DNA of 64,000 nt from Leptolyngbya sp. FACHB-8 (GTDB lineage: Bacteria > Cyanobacteriota > Cyanobacteriia > Elainellales > Elainellaceae): NCBI RefSeq assembly GCF_014695575.1, contig NZ_JACJOO010000018.1:24586-88585 (forward strand), read 5' to 3'. Positions 19,801 through 28,700 of the stretch are shown in pieces. The position numbers and the translations under genes were made by a program. Under the pieces are notes generated by a model, which saw nothing but the letters and a program-made list of their open reading frames with translations, did not search any database and was not told where the DNA came from. The number at the start of each line of letters is the position of its first letter. The stretch's first letter is position 1.

Positions 19801-22370
19801 GCTTGCGGCGACAGGATGGAGTTTATCGCTGGTTCCTCTGCCGAGCCTTACCCGTACGTAACGCCAATGGGGAAATTACCAGTTGGGTGGGCACAGACAC
19901 GGATATTGATGATCAAAAGCATATTCAAGAGATACTGCGCGAAAGTGAGGAACGGCTATCTCTGGCATTGCAATCAGCTCAAGCAGGCATGTGGCAATGG
20001 TTTAAGGCAGACAACTGCGTGATCTGGTCGAAAGAGACATACCGGATGTTGGGGTATGAACCAGAACAGTGTCTTTCCACCCTTGAAGCCTGGTATCAGG
20101 CCATGCATCCTGATGATCGCAGCAAGATGTCGCAGATCATACAACAAACCTTAAACGAAAATAGCAACCTTTATTTTGAATACCGAGTTTGCTTACCCGA
20201 TGGTTCTGTACGCTGGCTTGCGGATATTGGACAAATCACCTATGACGACCAGGGCAATCAGGAAGGGCTGATTGGGATTCAAATCGATATTACCCAACGT
20301 AAACAAAGTGAATTAGAGCGTGAACGCAGTGAAGCCATTCTCAATGCCTTTCTGACAGCCTCCCCTATTGCCTTAACGCTCTTTGACCAAAACCTGCGTT
20401 ACATCTATGCGAACGAAGCTCTGGCACAGCTTAATGAGTTGCCCCTTGGGGTGCATATCGGTCGGACTCTGCAGGATGTGGTACCCGATATGGCTCCTCA
20501 ATTTGTCCCCATGTTGCGGCGAATTATAGAAACCCAGGAACCCGTCCTCGGCCTAGAGTACAGCGGCGAGATCCGGCCCGGTGTGTATCGGCATACCATC
20601 GCGAATCATTTCCCGGTTTGTCTACCCGATGGAGAAGTCTTAGGGGTTGGGGTTACCATCACCGATATTACCGAGCTCAAGCATATTGAAGCCGAACTCC
20701 GCCAACACACCCAACGACTGAATCTACTCTATGAAACCGCCCGTGACTTGCTTTCCTCTAAGCAACCTACGGAGTTGATGAATCGATTATTTGCCCGTCT
20801 TTCAGAGCAGTTAGATTTGCACTACTACTATCACTTCCAACTCACGGAGCAGGAAGGGCAGGAGCAGTTGCAACTGATGCACTATGCGGGTATTTCGGAG
20901 GAACAGGCGCAATTTTTTGGAACCCTGGATTTAGGTCAGGCCATGTGCGGTCTGGTAGCCCAGGAGCGACGTCAAATTGTGCTTAATCAACAGGAAATTG
21001 CCAGTCATGGTAATGCCCATGTGCTCTGTACCATGGGAGTATCTGCGTATGCTGGGCAACCCTTAATGGTGCATGGACGGCTACTGGGCACATTGTCTTT
21101 CGCCAGCCTCACTCGCACTCAATTCACCCCCGAGGAAGCTAATCTCTTACAAGCTATTTCAGAGCATGTAGCGATCGCCCTTGAGCGTGCAGAATTAGTT
21201 ACATCCCTACAAAAACAGACAGAAGATTTAGCTCAGGCAAATCGGGTCAAGGATGAGTTTTTGGCTGTGCTGTCCCATGAGTTGCGATCGCCCTTAAACC
21301 CCATTTTGGGTTGGACAAAACTGCTCCAAACTAACAACTTCGATCCTATAAAAACAAAGCAAGCTCTCAGCATTATTGAGCGGAATGCGAAACAACAAAC
21401 CCAATTAATTGACGACTTGTTAGACATCTCCAAAATTCTACGAGGCAAACTTGTTTTAGAAGAGGCCGTGGTTGACTTGCGCCGCACCCTTGAAGCGGCG
21501 TTAGAAACCATGCGGTTAGCCGCCGAAGCCAAGCATATTCCCATCACCATTAACGTTGAGCCAAACCTTCCGCCTGTTTTGGGAGATGCCGGACGGTTAC
21601 AGCAAATTATTCTAAACCTGCTTTCCAATGCGATTAAATTTACCCCAACCGGTGGGCAAGTAGACGTCAGCTTAAAGCGTATAGGCGAGGAAGCACAGCT
21701 TCAGGTGAAGGATACAGGGAAAGGAATCGTCCCTGAATTTCTACCCCATGTGTTTGACTCATTCCGTCAGGAGGATGGGCGCACGACGCGCAAATTTGGT
21801 GGGTTAGGGTTAGGGTTAGCCATTGTACGTCAGTTGACTGAGTTACACGGGGGAACCGTACAGGCGGATAGTCAAGGGGAAGGTACAGGAGCTACCTTTA
21901 CCATCCGCTTACCCCTGATGAAGATCCCCAACCTGGGAGCTGCCCCCCCCTCCGCGCAAGCTGCGGTAAGCCAAGGAAAACCGTTGCAGGGGTTGCGAAT
22001 TCTGGTCGTTGACGATGAAGCGGATATGCGAGATTTGGCCGTTACAATTTTGGAGCAAGCAGGGGCACACGTTCAAACCGCTGCATCAGCGATGGAAGCC
22101 CTATCCCTGGTCGAGCAATTTCAGCCCAGAGTCATGGTTAGTGATATTGGGATGCCAGATATTGATGGATATGAATTAATGCGGCAGTTAAGACGCCGAT
22201 CGCTACATCAATCCCAACCGTTGGCAGCGATCGCCCTCACCGCCTATGCCATGGAACAAGATCAGCAGCAAGCCCTGGCGGTCGGCTACCAATGCCACTT
22301 CGCTAAACCTATTGAACCGGAAGTATTAGTCGAAGCAATCGCAACCTTAGCGGCGGCTCAGGAGCGATAA
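16869..22370 (+). CDS. Hybrid histidine kinase 3: two GAF, seven PAS, GAF, HisKA, HATPase, REC
   Basis: 1833 residues, the largest protein in the window. The N-terminal GAF (about 20-175) begins with the common RLAALRRYNILDTPPE motif, and a second GAF spans about 190-335. Seven PAS domains end near 461, 594, 727, 886, 1012, 1140 and 1266, and a third GAF lies at about 1285-1440. His1470 is in SHELRSPLNPILGWTKLL. Asp1759 is in MVSDIGMPDIDGY, with Lys in AKPIEP. The transmitter is slightly more divergent than its neighbours (LLDISKILRGKL instead of LLDVSRILQGKL). It is 50 bp after kinase 2 and 2 bp before kinase 4. No transmembrane helix is seen. Confidence 0.95.
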   Translation: MTDLPLLSVNTALIPANEPERLAALRRYNILDTPPEIAFDRITALAARLFNVPTALVSLVDGSRAWFKSCYGFNQQEVARDATICSFALLCDDVLVVPDARQDERFACNPFVQREPGLRFYAGAPLLTSDGFNLGTLCLLDSNPRDSFTDDQKATLKDLAAVVMDELELRLAARKVAQVDAALLEVTQGVSAVTGKAFFNALVRHLAKALGVNYACISLLTDEIIETVRTVAFCAKGEIVDNVEYSLQGTPCREVIRQQKIGCYIHSVQKLFPDDLFLVSLGIESYVSIPFFSSQGKLLGLLGVMDDKPLENSALVESMLALLATRIAAEVERHQAEEKQQEANQRLQLYADVVRNTQVGIAVWQLEDLDDPGSFRLVTANPAASDALGFDLEPMVGTTLAESFPTLLQTPSAQQYLDVIRTGRSLDLGEVSYSREGLPAELYSLKIFPLPDHCLGFAFENITAQKQLETQLQESQHYNQQIAEAMPGVLFVHDIINQENVYTNRQIADLLGYTSEQVQEMGANAIATLVHPDDLPHILAYSETFKTLTDSEVLGIEYRARHASREWRWLYTRSVVFNRTADGLPRQILGVSIDISDRKYSEQALQKSEAWARLATQVAQLGAWRLHLDTNQVEMDERMRQIWGEPDDAVMVPLPAVLERIHSAERDRVADAVNAAIASDSTGAYEIEYRIVWDDGTERWVLAKGQAQFEGEGAARHAIDFFGTLLDITERKQAEANLAEQEQRYRYIFEAVNVAIWEEDFSSVKVAIDQLKASGIQDFRQYFAEHPEFVQQMLHQVKILDVNHAALQMFGAQEKAELLSSLDQIVVAETQATFIDELLAIANEETFFATETVLQTLQGDRLNVWVSITFPPASEPYDHVLVSLLDITQRKQAEVALQASEERYRHLAEATPQIVWTTDARGLATYFNPYWYDYTGLSEAESMGLESINAMHPEDRDRVLQQWSVAIETGEEHSTEIRLRRQDGVYRWFLCRALPVRNANGEITSWVGTDTDIDDQKHIQEILRESEERLSLALQSAQAGMWQWFKADNCVIWSKETYRMLGYEPEQCLSTLEAWYQAMHPDDRSKMSQIIQQTLNENSNLYFEYRVCLPDGSVRWLADIGQITYDDQGNQEGLIGIQIDITQRKQSELERERSEAILNAFLTASPIALTLFDQNLRYIYANEALAQLNELPLGVHIGRTLQDVVPDMAPQFVPMLRRIIETQEPVLGLEYSGEIRPGVYRHTIANHFPVCLPDGEVLGVGVTITDITELKHIEAELRQHTQRLNLLYETARDLLSSKQPTELMNRLFARLSEQLDLHYYYHFQLTEQEGQEQLQLMHYAGISEEQAQFFGTLDLGQAMCGLVAQERRQIVLNQQEIASHGNAHVLCTMGVSAYAGQPLMVHGRLLGTLSFASLTRTQFTPEEANLLQAISEHVAIALERAELVTSLQKQTEDLAQANRVKDEFLAVLSHELRSPLNPILGWTKLLQTNNFDPIKTKQALSIIERNAKQQTQLIDDLLDISKILRGKLVLEEAVVDLRRTLEAALETMRLAAEAKHIPITINVEPNLPPVLGDAGRLQQIILNLLSNAIKFTPTGGQVDVSLKRIGEEAQLQVKDTGKGIVPEFLPHVFDSFRQEDGRTTRKFGGLGLGLAIVRQLTELHGGTVQADSQGEGTGATFTIRLPLMKIPNLGAAPPSAQAAVSQGKPLQGLRILVVDDEADMRDLAVTILEQAGAHVQTAASAMEALSLVEQFQPRVMVSDIGMPDIDGYELMRQLRRRSLHQSQPLAAIALTAYAMEQDQQQALAVGYQCHFAKPIEPEVLVEAIATLAAAQER

Positions 22371-22372
22371 CC

Positions 22373-25300
22373 ATGATCAATCAACCGCTTCTGAGATATG
22401 GATTGGCGCTTGTGACAACAATCACGGCCCTGCTGCTGATGTTGGCGTTTGACCCCATCGTTCATCTGTCTCAGGCTTCCTTTTTGCTCTTTTTTGGTGC
22501 CGTTACCCTCACAGCTTTATATGGCGGACGTAATCCTGCGATCGTTGCAACGGTTCTGGCTGCCGTATTCGCTAACTATTTCTTCCTCGGTCCCAAGTAC
22601 CAATGGACGATGGATTTAGCCAGTAGCATTCGAATGCTACTGTTTCTGGGGCAAGGAATTCTCATTAGTGTTTTAGTCGGGGCACTTCGAACAGCACAAG
22701 AACAGGCTCAGAAGAGCTTGAAGCAACTGCAGGCTTCAGAGATAGAAATCAAAACACTCAACCAGGAACTGCAACATCAAGTTGACGAATTAACGGTTGC
22801 CGAACGAACCCTGAGAGCGAGTGAGGAACGGTTGCGGGTTGCTCTGAAAAATGCACCAATCGCTGTTTTTAACCAAAATACAGAATTAGTCTATACCTGG
22901 ATTTATAACCCAACGTTTGATTATCAGGTTGATCAAGTAGTGGGTAAGCGCGATCGCGACTTAGTTCCCGAGAAGGATGCCCTACTTCTCGATCGAATCA
23001 AAGGGGGTGTCCTGGCAACAGGTGTGGGAGTACGAGAGGAAGTCAAGCTCACCATTGATGGAGAAATTTACCATTATGACTTGACTGTTGAACCGTTACA
23101 AAATGAGCAGGGTGTTGTTATTGGAGTTACGTGCGCCGCCATTGATGTCACGAAGCGCAAACAAGCGGAGGAATCGCTGTGGCAAAGTGAGCAGCGATTC
23201 CGACAGTTGGTTGAATCCAATATGTTTGGTGTTGCGTTTAGTCGAGCCAACGGAGAAATGTATTATGCCAATGATTATTTTCTCAATATGGTGGGGTATA
23301 CCCGAGAGGATTTGAAGGCTGGGCGTATCCAATGGCTTGACATGACACCCCCAGAATTTCGCCTCCTGGATGAGCAGGCCAACTTGGAGTTACAGGAATT
23401 TGGCGTTGCAACCCCTTTTGAGAAAGAATACATTCGCAAGGATGGTAGCCGAGTTCCCATTCTGGTAGGCGTCACTTTATCTCAAGAACCGTCCGATCAC
23501 GAGCAGGAATCTATTTGCTTTTATATCGATTTGACTGAGCGCAAGCGGGTAGAAGTTGCATGGCAGGAAGATAAACAAATCCTGGATGCTCTGATGGAAT
23601 ATATTCCTGAAGGCATTACCATTGCCGATGCCCCCGATGTCATCATTCGCAAAGTCAGTAAGCATGGGCAACAGTTAGTCGGACGGCCACTAGAACGATT
23701 GGAGGGCACTACGGCCAGCACTCATGTGGATGACTGGGGCATCTTTCGGGCCGATGGCATCGCACGACCCACTGAGGATGAACTCCCTCTAACTCGTGCA
23801 GTACGCCAGTCGGAAGTCGTCGTGAATGAAGAATGGGTTGTTCAACAGCCCGACGGCGGCAAAATCAGTATTCTCTGCAATGCAGGCCCCATTCATGATG
23901 CCAAAGGCAATACGACAGGGGGTATTCTGGCCTGGCGAGACATTACGGAGCGTAAGCAAGCCGAGGAAAGACTACGGCAGGCCCTACAAAAACTCACCTT
24001 CCACGTTGAAAATACTCCCATAGCGGTGATTGAGTGGAACCGAGATTTTCGAATCACTCGCTGGTCCGGAGCAGCCGAACGAATTTTAGGTTGGTCGTCA
24101 GAGGAGGTTCTTGGCAAGCCATTGGCAGACTTACATTTCGTTTATGAAGACGATATGCAAGAAGTCACTGACGTTTGCGAACGATTGGCACTGGGTGAAG
24201 AACCTTTTATCTTTTCGTATAACCGTAACTACACAAAGAACAGGGATGTCGTGCATTGTGAATGGTACAACTCCAGTCTGCGGGACACGAATGGACAGAT
24301 GCTCTCTGTTCTATCCCTTGTTCTAGATGTCACCGATCGCAAACAAGTTGAAACGGAACGTGAACAACTCTTAGCACGGGAACGAGCGGCTCGTACCGAA
24401 GCGGAAGCCGCTAACCGTGTTAAAGATGAATTTTTGGCCGTACTTTCCCACGAGTTGCGATCGCCCCTTAACCCCATTCTCGGCTGGTCTCGCCTCCTGC
24501 AAACCAAAAAGCTTGACGAAGCAAAAGTGACTGAAGCCCTCAAAACCATCGAACGCAATGCCCGCCTGCAAGCCGAACTGATCGAAGATCTGTTGGATGT
24601 CTCCCGAATTTTGCAGGGCAAGCTGACCCTCAATCTTTCGGCCATTGATTTAAGCACAACGATTCAAGCCGCTATCGAAACGGTTCGTTTAGCCGCTGAA
24701 GCCAAAGCGATCCACATTGAAACCGAGTTACAGCCCGGCTCAGATCCGATTGTTGGGGATGCTAGCCGCTTACAGCAAATTGTATGGAATTTGCTTTCTA
24801 ACGCCGTTAAGTTCACCCCATCTGGGGGCAGGGTTCATATACGGCTACAACAGGCCGGTTCTCAGGCGCAAATTATTGTCAGTGACACTGGAAAAGGCAT
24901 TTCTCCAGAGTTTCTGCCCCACGTGTTCGAGTACTTTCGGCAAGCTGATTCCTCTACCACTCGCAAATTTGGAGGGTTGGGGTTAGGACTTGCTATCGTG
25001 CGCCACCTGGTGGAACTACATGGAGGAACTATCCAGGCCGAAAGTCCGGGGGAAGGTTTGGGTGCTACCTTCACAGTTCAACTGCCGTTGATGGCAAGGG
25101 TTGCTGCCACGTCTCAACGTCATGTCTTACCCAAGCAACGGCCTAACCTGAATGGCATCAAGGTGCTGGTGGTTGACGATGACCCCGATGGTCGTGAGTT
25201 TGTCGCCTTTTTATTGGAACAGGAAATGGCAACCGTTATCACGGTCGCGTCTGCCCATGAAGCTCTGACAACGCTGCTCACCGTTAAGCCCAACATATTA

Positions 25301-25540
25301 CTCAGCGATATCGGCATGCCCGATACGGATGGTTATACATTCATCCAGAAAGTCAGGTCACTGCCGCCCCAACAGGGGGGAATGATTCCGGCGATCGCGC
25401 TCACTGCCTATGCCTCAGAGTTTGACCAGCAGTTAGCCCTACAAGCCGGGTTTCAAAAACACATCTCCAAACCCATCGAACCGGATGCCTTAATCCAGGC
25501 CATCATCGATTTAGTAGGAGTAATGGCAATCCCTGAGTAA
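22373..25540 (+). CDS. Hybrid histidine kinase 4: membrane DUF4118 front end, four PAS, HisKA, HATPase, REC
   Basis: 1055 residues. Residues about 8-107 form a compact four-helix membrane unit of the DUF4118/KdpD type (ALYGGRNPAIVATVLAAVFA, then NYFFLGP). A predicted coiled coil runs to about 155. PAS domains end near 262, 391, 528 and 657. His693 lies in SHELRSPLNPILGWSRLL and Asp979 in LLSDIGMPDTDGY, with Lys in SKPIEP. It is the only clearly membrane-anchored member of the array. GGAG sits 8 bases before the ATG, inside the end of kinase 3, and only 2 bp separate the genes. The membrane unit may only anchor the protein; KdpD itself senses K+ by other parts as well. Confidence 0.94.
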   Translation: MINQPLLRYGLALVTTITALLLMLAFDPIVHLSQASFLLFFGAVTLTALYGGRNPAIVATVLAAVFANYFFLGPKYQWTMDLASSIRMLLFLGQGILISVLVGALRTAQEQAQKSLKQLQASEIEIKTLNQELQHQVDELTVAERTLRASEERLRVALKNAPIAVFNQNTELVYTWIYNPTFDYQVDQVVGKRDRDLVPEKDALLLDRIKGGVLATGVGVREEVKLTIDGEIYHYDLTVEPLQNEQGVVIGVTCAAIDVTKRKQAEESLWQSEQRFRQLVESNMFGVAFSRANGEMYYANDYFLNMVGYTREDLKAGRIQWLDMTPPEFRLLDEQANLELQEFGVATPFEKEYIRKDGSRVPILVGVTLSQEPSDHEQESICFYIDLTERKRVEVAWQEDKQILDALMEYIPEGITIADAPDVIIRKVSKHGQQLVGRPLERLEGTTASTHVDDWGIFRADGIARPTEDELPLTRAVRQSEVVVNEEWVVQQPDGGKISILCNAGPIHDAKGNTTGGILAWRDITERKQAEERLRQALQKLTFHVENTPIAVIEWNRDFRITRWSGAAERILGWSSEEVLGKPLADLHFVYEDDMQEVTDVCERLALGEEPFIFSYNRNYTKNRDVVHCEWYNSSLRDTNGQMLSVLSLVLDVTDRKQVETEREQLLARERAARTEAEAANRVKDEFLAVLSHELRSPLNPILGWSRLLQTKKLDEAKVTEALKTIERNARLQAELIEDLLDVSRILQGKLTLNLSAIDLSTTIQAAIETVRLAAEAKAIHIETELQPGSDPIVGDASRLQQIVWNLLSNAVKFTPSGGRVHIRLQQAGSQAQIIVSDTGKGISPEFLPHVFEYFRQADSSTTRKFGGLGLGLAIVRHLVELHGGTIQAESPGEGLGATFTVQLPLMARVAATSQRHVLPKQRPNLNGIKVLVVDDDPDGREFVAFLLEQEMATVITVASAHEALTTLLTVKPNILLSDIGMPDTDGYTFIQKVRSLPPQQGGMIPAIALTAYASEFDQQLALQAGFQKHISKPIEPDALIQAIIDLVGVMAIPE

Positions 25541-25784
25541 CAGTAACCAATCTTCTGTGAGCCTTGTAGGTGCAATCTAGTATCTATCCCGAAGGCTTCC
25601 CCAGAACGTGCTTTAAAGCGGAGTGTACCGTCCCTCCTCTGGTAGATCCTAAATCGCTAAAAATCCCCTTTAATATAGAGATCAACCGTATGTTGATACG
25701 GTGAATGACTGCCCAAAAGGAGTAAAAATCAGGTCAGCTGGGGGTGGGCAACTGACCCGCAGGCTCATTTACCGCAGTTAGCTG
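25541..25784. promoter_or_regulatory. Largest gap in the kinase array, with a 7-bp inverted repeat
   Basis: This 244-bp spacer is the only long break in the array and probably carries a separate promoter for kinase 5. ACCGTAT at 25685-25691 and ATACGGT at 25696-25702 form a perfect inverted repeat with a 4-base spacer GTTG, which could be an operator. No RNA gene is apparent. Confidence 0.4.
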
Positions 25785-28700
25785 ATGGGTTTGCTTTTTA
25801 ATTTTGGTACAACACCAATGAGACGGGACAAAACAGGCCGATTTATTCCGAACTGGACGCAGGAAATCAAGCACGCCGTTAATCTTTCACTCACACAAAC
25901 CGCCTGGCAGCTTTTAGAAAAGCAAGCTCAAAACCAGGGTATTTCCCGTTCTGAATTAATCGAATGTTTTGCCCGCAGTTTAGCACAAGCCCATCCGGCC
26001 CTTATAGATCATCATGGATCGGTGCAAGCCGCCTCCCCAACCGATCGCTCCGTTGCAAGCCCCTTGAAGGAGCAGGAATTCCTTCAGGTGCTTCTGGATA
26101 ATGTGCAGGCAGGCATTGTTGCCTGTGATGCCGATGGAGAATTGAAGCTGTTCAATCAAGTTGCCCGTTCGTTTCACGGTTTACCCGAAAAGCCCCTACC
26201 ACCAGAGCAGTGGGCCGAGTTTTATGACTTGTATTTGCCTGACGGCAAGACTCCTATGGCCACCCAGGATATTCCCTTGTTTCGGGCCCTCCAGGGGGAG
26301 TCTGTGCACCAGATGGAGATGATGATCATCCCCAAACAGGGACTACCACGAACGTTGCTGGCAAACGCTGAAGCAATTGTCACGCCTACGGGGAAAAAGT
26401 TGGGTGCCGTGGTCGTGATGCACGACATCACGGAGCGCAAGCAGATAGAAATGGTGTTGCGCGATCGCGAAACCCAGCTTCAAAGTATTTTCCAAACCAT
26501 TCCCGATGGCATTGTGATTTTGGATCGATCCGGTCAAATTACCGCTGCAAATCCAGCAGCAGAAGCGATTCTTCGATTAACCAACAGCAACATCACGGAG
26601 CGGATCTACAATAATCCTTCCTGGACCATTACAACGGTTGAGGGCTTACCGTTTCCAGAGGAAGAGTTGCCTTTTGTTCGTGTCATAGCAACTGGACAGC
26701 CAGTTTATGGTGTTGAACATGCCATTACTCACACCGATGGCACCACAATTATTCTTTCGATCAATGCCTCACCTCTGTTTGATGCGGACGGGCAGATGAT
26801 TAACATCGTCACCGCACTCAGCGACATTACGGCTCGCAAGAAGGCAGATGCAGCGTTGCGGGAATCAGAAGAACGTTATCGCTCAGTCATTGAGATGGCT
26901 GCAGAAGGCATTATTCTTCAGTATGCAGATGGCAAAATCTTCACCTGCAATACCAGTGCTGAACAGATTTTAGGCCAGACAGCAGAGCAGTTGATGGGAC
27001 GTACCTCCCTGGATCCCGGGTGGCAGTCGATTTATGAGGATGGTTCTCCGTTTCCAGGGAACTTACACCCATCTATGGTGACACTGCGAACGGGAGAGCC
27101 CCAATCCAATGTGATCATGGGTATCCGGAAGCCAGATGAAACTCTAACCTGGATTTCCATCAACACTCGCCCTTTGTTTCGTCCGAAAGATACAAAACCT
27201 TTTGCCGTTGTCGCTTCATTTTTTGACATTACCCAACGCAAACAGGTGGAGGAACAACGGTCAACCTTAATCCAGGAACAAGCCGCTCGGTTAGCGGCCG
27301 AAACAGCACAGCAACAATCTGCATTTCTAGCAGAAGTGAGTGCCGTGCTGTCATCCTCCCTGGACTATGAGCAAACGCTTCAGAGCGTTGCGGATTTGGC
27401 CGTTCCCCGGGTCGCCGATTGGTGCAGCGTGGATTTAGTGAGTGACGATCGCATCATTAGTCGCGTGGCTGTAGCTCACACGGACCCAGAAAAAGTAAAG
27501 TTTGCCTGGGAGGTAGTGCAGCGGTTTCCCCCCTCTCTAGATAATAACTACGGCATTGCTCAGGTTATTAAATCGGGGCGCAGCGAAATTGCAGCCCATA
27601 TTACGGATGAGCAGTTAGCTGTCATTCAGAACCAGGAGTACTTACAAGTCATTCGGGGGTTGGGTATAAAGTCTTGTATCATCGCACCGTTAGAGGCGCG
27701 AGGCCGAGTATTGGGTACGATTTCGTTCATCTATAGCGAATCAAACCGCCAATATGGCAAAGCTGATCTGATACTGGCAGAGGATCTAGCCCGTCGAGCC
27801 GCGATCGCCATCGACAATGCCCGGCTGTTCCAAGAAGCTCAACAGGCCTGTCAGGCGGCTGAGAAGGCCGCTGATCGTACGGCTCGTCTGCAAACAATCA
27901 TGGCAGCTCTATCGGAGTCCCTAACTCCCCAACAGGTGGCTGATGTGATTGTGCAGCAAAGCATTGCTGCATTATCAGCGGATTCTGCCCTGATGACGGT
28001 ACTGACGGATGACGAGAAAGAATTAGAGATTATCAAAGCGGTGGGATACCACACGGATATCGTAGAATCATGGCGACGGTTTCCGGTGTCGGCAGCAGTT
28101 CCCCTGGCGGATGCGGTCCGCACAGGAACGCCAGTTTGGGCAGAGACAAAGGCCGAGCGGTTAGCTCGTTACCCGCATCTGGCAGACATTTACAGCCGCT
28201 ATGATTTCAACTCATGGATCTCGTTGCCGCTGATGAGTGAAGGCAAAGCCGTAGGCGGTATGCTGCTCAGCTTTAAAGAACATAAGTCTCTCAGCCAGGA
28301 TGATCGCGATTTTATTCTGGCCGTGAGCCGGCAATGTGCCCAGGCTATTTCTCGTGCTCAGGCCTACGAAGCCGAACGCAAAGCACGGGCAGAGGCAGAA
28401 GCTGCCAACCGCATTAAAGACGAGTTCCTAGCCGTGCTTTCCCATGAGTTGCGATCGCCCCTTAACCCCATCTTGGGCTGGGCGAAACTCCTGCAAACCA
28501 GAAAATTAGATGCGGCAAAAGTTACCGAAGCGTTAAAAATCATCGAGCGTAACGCTCGTCTGCAATCTGAATTAATTGAGGATTTGCTGGATGTATCGCG
28601 CATTTTGCAGGGCAAGCTCAGCCTGAACCGGGCTGCTGTTGACCTCACCACGACCATTCATGCAGCGCTCGAAACAGTTCGCTTGTCTGCTGAGGCCAAG

